Shown: piece after piece, positions 27,158 to 28,686 of the stretch | Numbering within the stretch: position 1 is the stretch's first letter | How the letters are laid out: the number at the start of each line of letters is the position of its first letter | Virus record (IMG/VR): IMGVR_UViG_3300030109_001874 | Coordinates: 1-28,686 of that record | Source of the DNA: a virus | DNA length: 28,686 bases | Strand: one strand, 5' to 3' | Notes under the pieces: generated by a model | What the model was told of the DNA's origin: nothing | Database searches by the model: none | The model's input: the letters and a program-made list of their open reading frames with translations, nothing else | Program-made: the position numbers and the translations under genes

Positions 27158-28686
27158 ATGTCCAGATATATACTAGATTTAGAAGCAGACAGCTTGGACG
27201 CCACACGCATATGGGTTGTATGTATATGTGATATGGACGCGCCTAACCGCAAGGTTCTTTCATTTACAGACGCATCTTCCTTTTTAAAAGAAGTGGATAT
27301 AGAAAATGATACATTTATTGCTCACAACGGTATCGACTTTGATTTTCCAGTCATGCAAAAGATTTGGGGAGTGGATATCAAAAACACAATCGACACTCTG
27401 GTACTATCCAGACTATTTCATCCTGATCGTGTTGGTGGTCACTCTCTTGGCGCTTGGGGTGAACGGCTTGGCTACGCTAAGATAAGCTTTGACAAGTTTG
27501 ATGCTTATTCTGAGGACATGGTTAATTACTGTGAACAAGATGTATACATTACAGTAAAACTTTATGAATACTTGCTTGAAGAAGGTATAGATTTTTCTCA
27601 ACAAAGTATAGACCTTGAGCATTCTATTGCAAAGGTTATTTCTAAACAATCACGCTACGGTTTTTATTTAGATCAAAAGAAGGCAGTCGATCTGTTAGTT
27701 GAAACACAATCAAAAGCTGATGCGATTAAAGCCAACATAAAAGAATACTTTGCACCAAAAGTTAAAGTTGTTCGTACTGACCTACCAAAGTACACAAAGA
27801 CTGGCACTATATCTAAAGTGGGTTTAAAACAGTTTAAGTATGACGAGGTAGGCGGTCCCTTCTGGACAATTGACTTTGAAGAGTTTAATCCAGCATCACA
27901 TAAACAAGTTGTAGAACGTATGCAGGAGGCTGGCTGGAAGCCTGTTGAGTTTACACCAAAAGGCGCACCTAAAGTATGTGAAGCTAATCTAGCAACTCTT
28001 CCAGATACCGCGCCCAAACCTGCTAAAAAGCTTTCTGAATGGAAGATGCTTGAGACACGTTGGAAAACTGTTGAGTCTTGGCTAAACGCTTTAGGCAATG
28101 ATGGTAGAGTACACGGTAAGGTTTTTAGTCTTGGCGCAGTTACAGGTAGAATGACACATGCTGATCCCAACATGGCAAACATTGTCGCTGTATACAAACC
28201 ATACGGTAAGGAAAGCAGAGAATGTTGGACCGTACCTAATGATGACTACCGTATATGTGGTATGGACGCACAAGGCTTAGAGCTTCGTATGCTTGCTCAT
28301 TATATGCAGGACAAAGATTATGCGGAGGAAGTTGTAAACGGTGATCCTCATACAGTCACCATGCAAGCTTTAGATATTGATGATAGATCGCTGGCGAAAA
28401 CATTTATTTATGCGTTTTTGTATGGTGCTAGTCCACACAAGCTAGGCTCTATACTTAATCTAAATGCCTCTCAAGGTGACGTTATCAAACAAAGGTTTCT
28501 TAACAACATGCCAAGCCTACAAAACTTAATCAGTCGTGTAGATCAGGTGTCAGGGCGAGGCTACATACGAGGCATAGATGGTCGTAGGCTGTACGTGCGG
28601 CACTCTCATGCGGCTTTAAACACGCTGCTGCAAGGCGCAGGAGCTATTCTGTGTAAGCAGTGGTCTATTTGTATGGATGAAGCAAT
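27158..28686 (+). CDS. T7-like family A DNA polymerase, partial (3' end outside window)
   Basis: The frame opens at ATG 27158 (MSRYILDLEADSL) and stays open to the window end, about 509 residues. The 3'-5' exonuclease motifs are visible: DLEADSL, FIAHNGIDFDFP and NYCEQDVYIT, with the T7-like IDTLVLSRLFHPD and GGHSLGAWGERLGY. Polymerase motif A is GMDAQGLELRMLAHYM. Motif B is AKTFIYAFLYGAS, with Tyr at the position equivalent to E. coli Phe762, then YIRGIDGRRLYVRHSHAALN. It would replicate the phage genome. The C-terminal motif C lies outside the window. Confidence 0.95.
   Translation, partial: MSRYILDLEADSLDATRIWVVCICDMDAPNRKVLSFTDASSFLKEVDIENDTFIAHNGIDFDFPVMQKIWGVDIKNTIDTLVLSRLFHPDRVGGHSLGAWGERLGYAKISFDKFDAYSEDMVNYCEQDVYITVKLYEYLLEEGIDFSQQSIDLEHSIAKVISKQSRYGFYLDQKKAVDLLVETQSKADAIKANIKEYFAPKVKVVRTDLPKYTKTGTISKVGLKQFKYDEVGGPFWTIDFEEFNPASHKQVVERMQEAGWKPVEFTPKGAPKVCEANLATLPDTAPKPAKKLSEWKMLETRWKTVESWLNALGNDGRVHGKVFSLGAVTGRMTHADPNMANIVAVYKPYGKESRECWTVPNDDYRICGMDAQGLELRMLAHYMQDKDYAEEVVNGDPHTVTMQALDIDDRSLAKTFIYAFLYGASPHKLGSILNLNASQGDVIKQRFLNNMPSLQNLISRVDQVSGRGYIRGIDGRRLYVRHSHAALNTLLQGAGAILCKQWSICMDEA

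Noticed and set aside
1-28686. tRNA genes, CRISPR arrays, insertion sequences
   Set aside because: Reading by eye found no tRNA T-arm patterns, no regularly spaced repeats with spacers and no transposase; a tRNA scan would settle the first.

Overview
This window looks like about 28.7 kb of an uncultured marine tailed-phage genome, apparently short-tailed (podovirus-like). It carries both terminase subunits, a portal, scaffold, major capsid protein, a T7 gp11-like tail adaptor, a T7-like family A DNA polymerase, two peptidoglycan hydrolases, and dozens of tiny, tightly overlapping genes. Several small proteins are types I associate with marine phages (DUF6321-like, DUF5872-like, GP88, DUF932, Hsp20). 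The host is probably a marine Gram-negative bacterium using a canonical sigma70: I find three textbook TTGACA-N17-TATAAT promoters. No rRNA, tRNA or CRISPR was seen. No phage RNA polymerase gene lies in the window.

Layout. (A) 1-18153, all leftward: Hsp20, a lipoprotein, TerS, a run of very small Lys/Arg-rich proteins, TerL, a 701-aa protein with a complete tyrosine-recombinase domain, portal, a 757-aa protein ending in a Hint (intein-like) domain, M15 peptidase, scaffold, capsid, a probable decoration protein, tail adaptor, and a truncated tail protein at base 1. A consensus leftward promoter (18323-18351) heads this late block. (B) 18154-18931, no convincing gene: divergent promoters, a long inverted repeat in the Hsp20 leader, a candidate RNA on the + strand, and a terminator. 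(C) 18932-24701, all leftward: an early/middle block of small genes, mostly joined by ATGA or 8-base overlaps, including GP88 and DUF932 proteins, a ribbon-helix-helix protein, a zinc-ribbon protein, a 55-aa lipoprotein and tiny membrane peptides. It holds two intrinsic terminators and a GAGCC pentamer tract. (D) 24702-24792, a promoter knot: a rightward and a leftward promoter whose -10 boxes overlap. (E) 24793-28686, rightward: small genes, a SleB-type hydrolase, a PD-(D/E)XK-like nuclease and the DNA polymerase, cut by the window end.

How it fits together (inference). The 24.7 kb knot would choose between leftward block C and rightward replication block E. The 18.3 kb divergent pair would drive the late block and a non-coding transcript. 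The most unusual items are the recombinase fused to a virion-like C-terminus inside the packaging/head operon, a strand-biased TTGACAAA motif (13 copies on + between 21.2 and 26.7 kb), a repeated gene-junction cassette in which a shared C-terminal peptide also encodes the next ribosome binding site, a jellyroll insertion in the tail adaptor, and a degenerate Hint domain.
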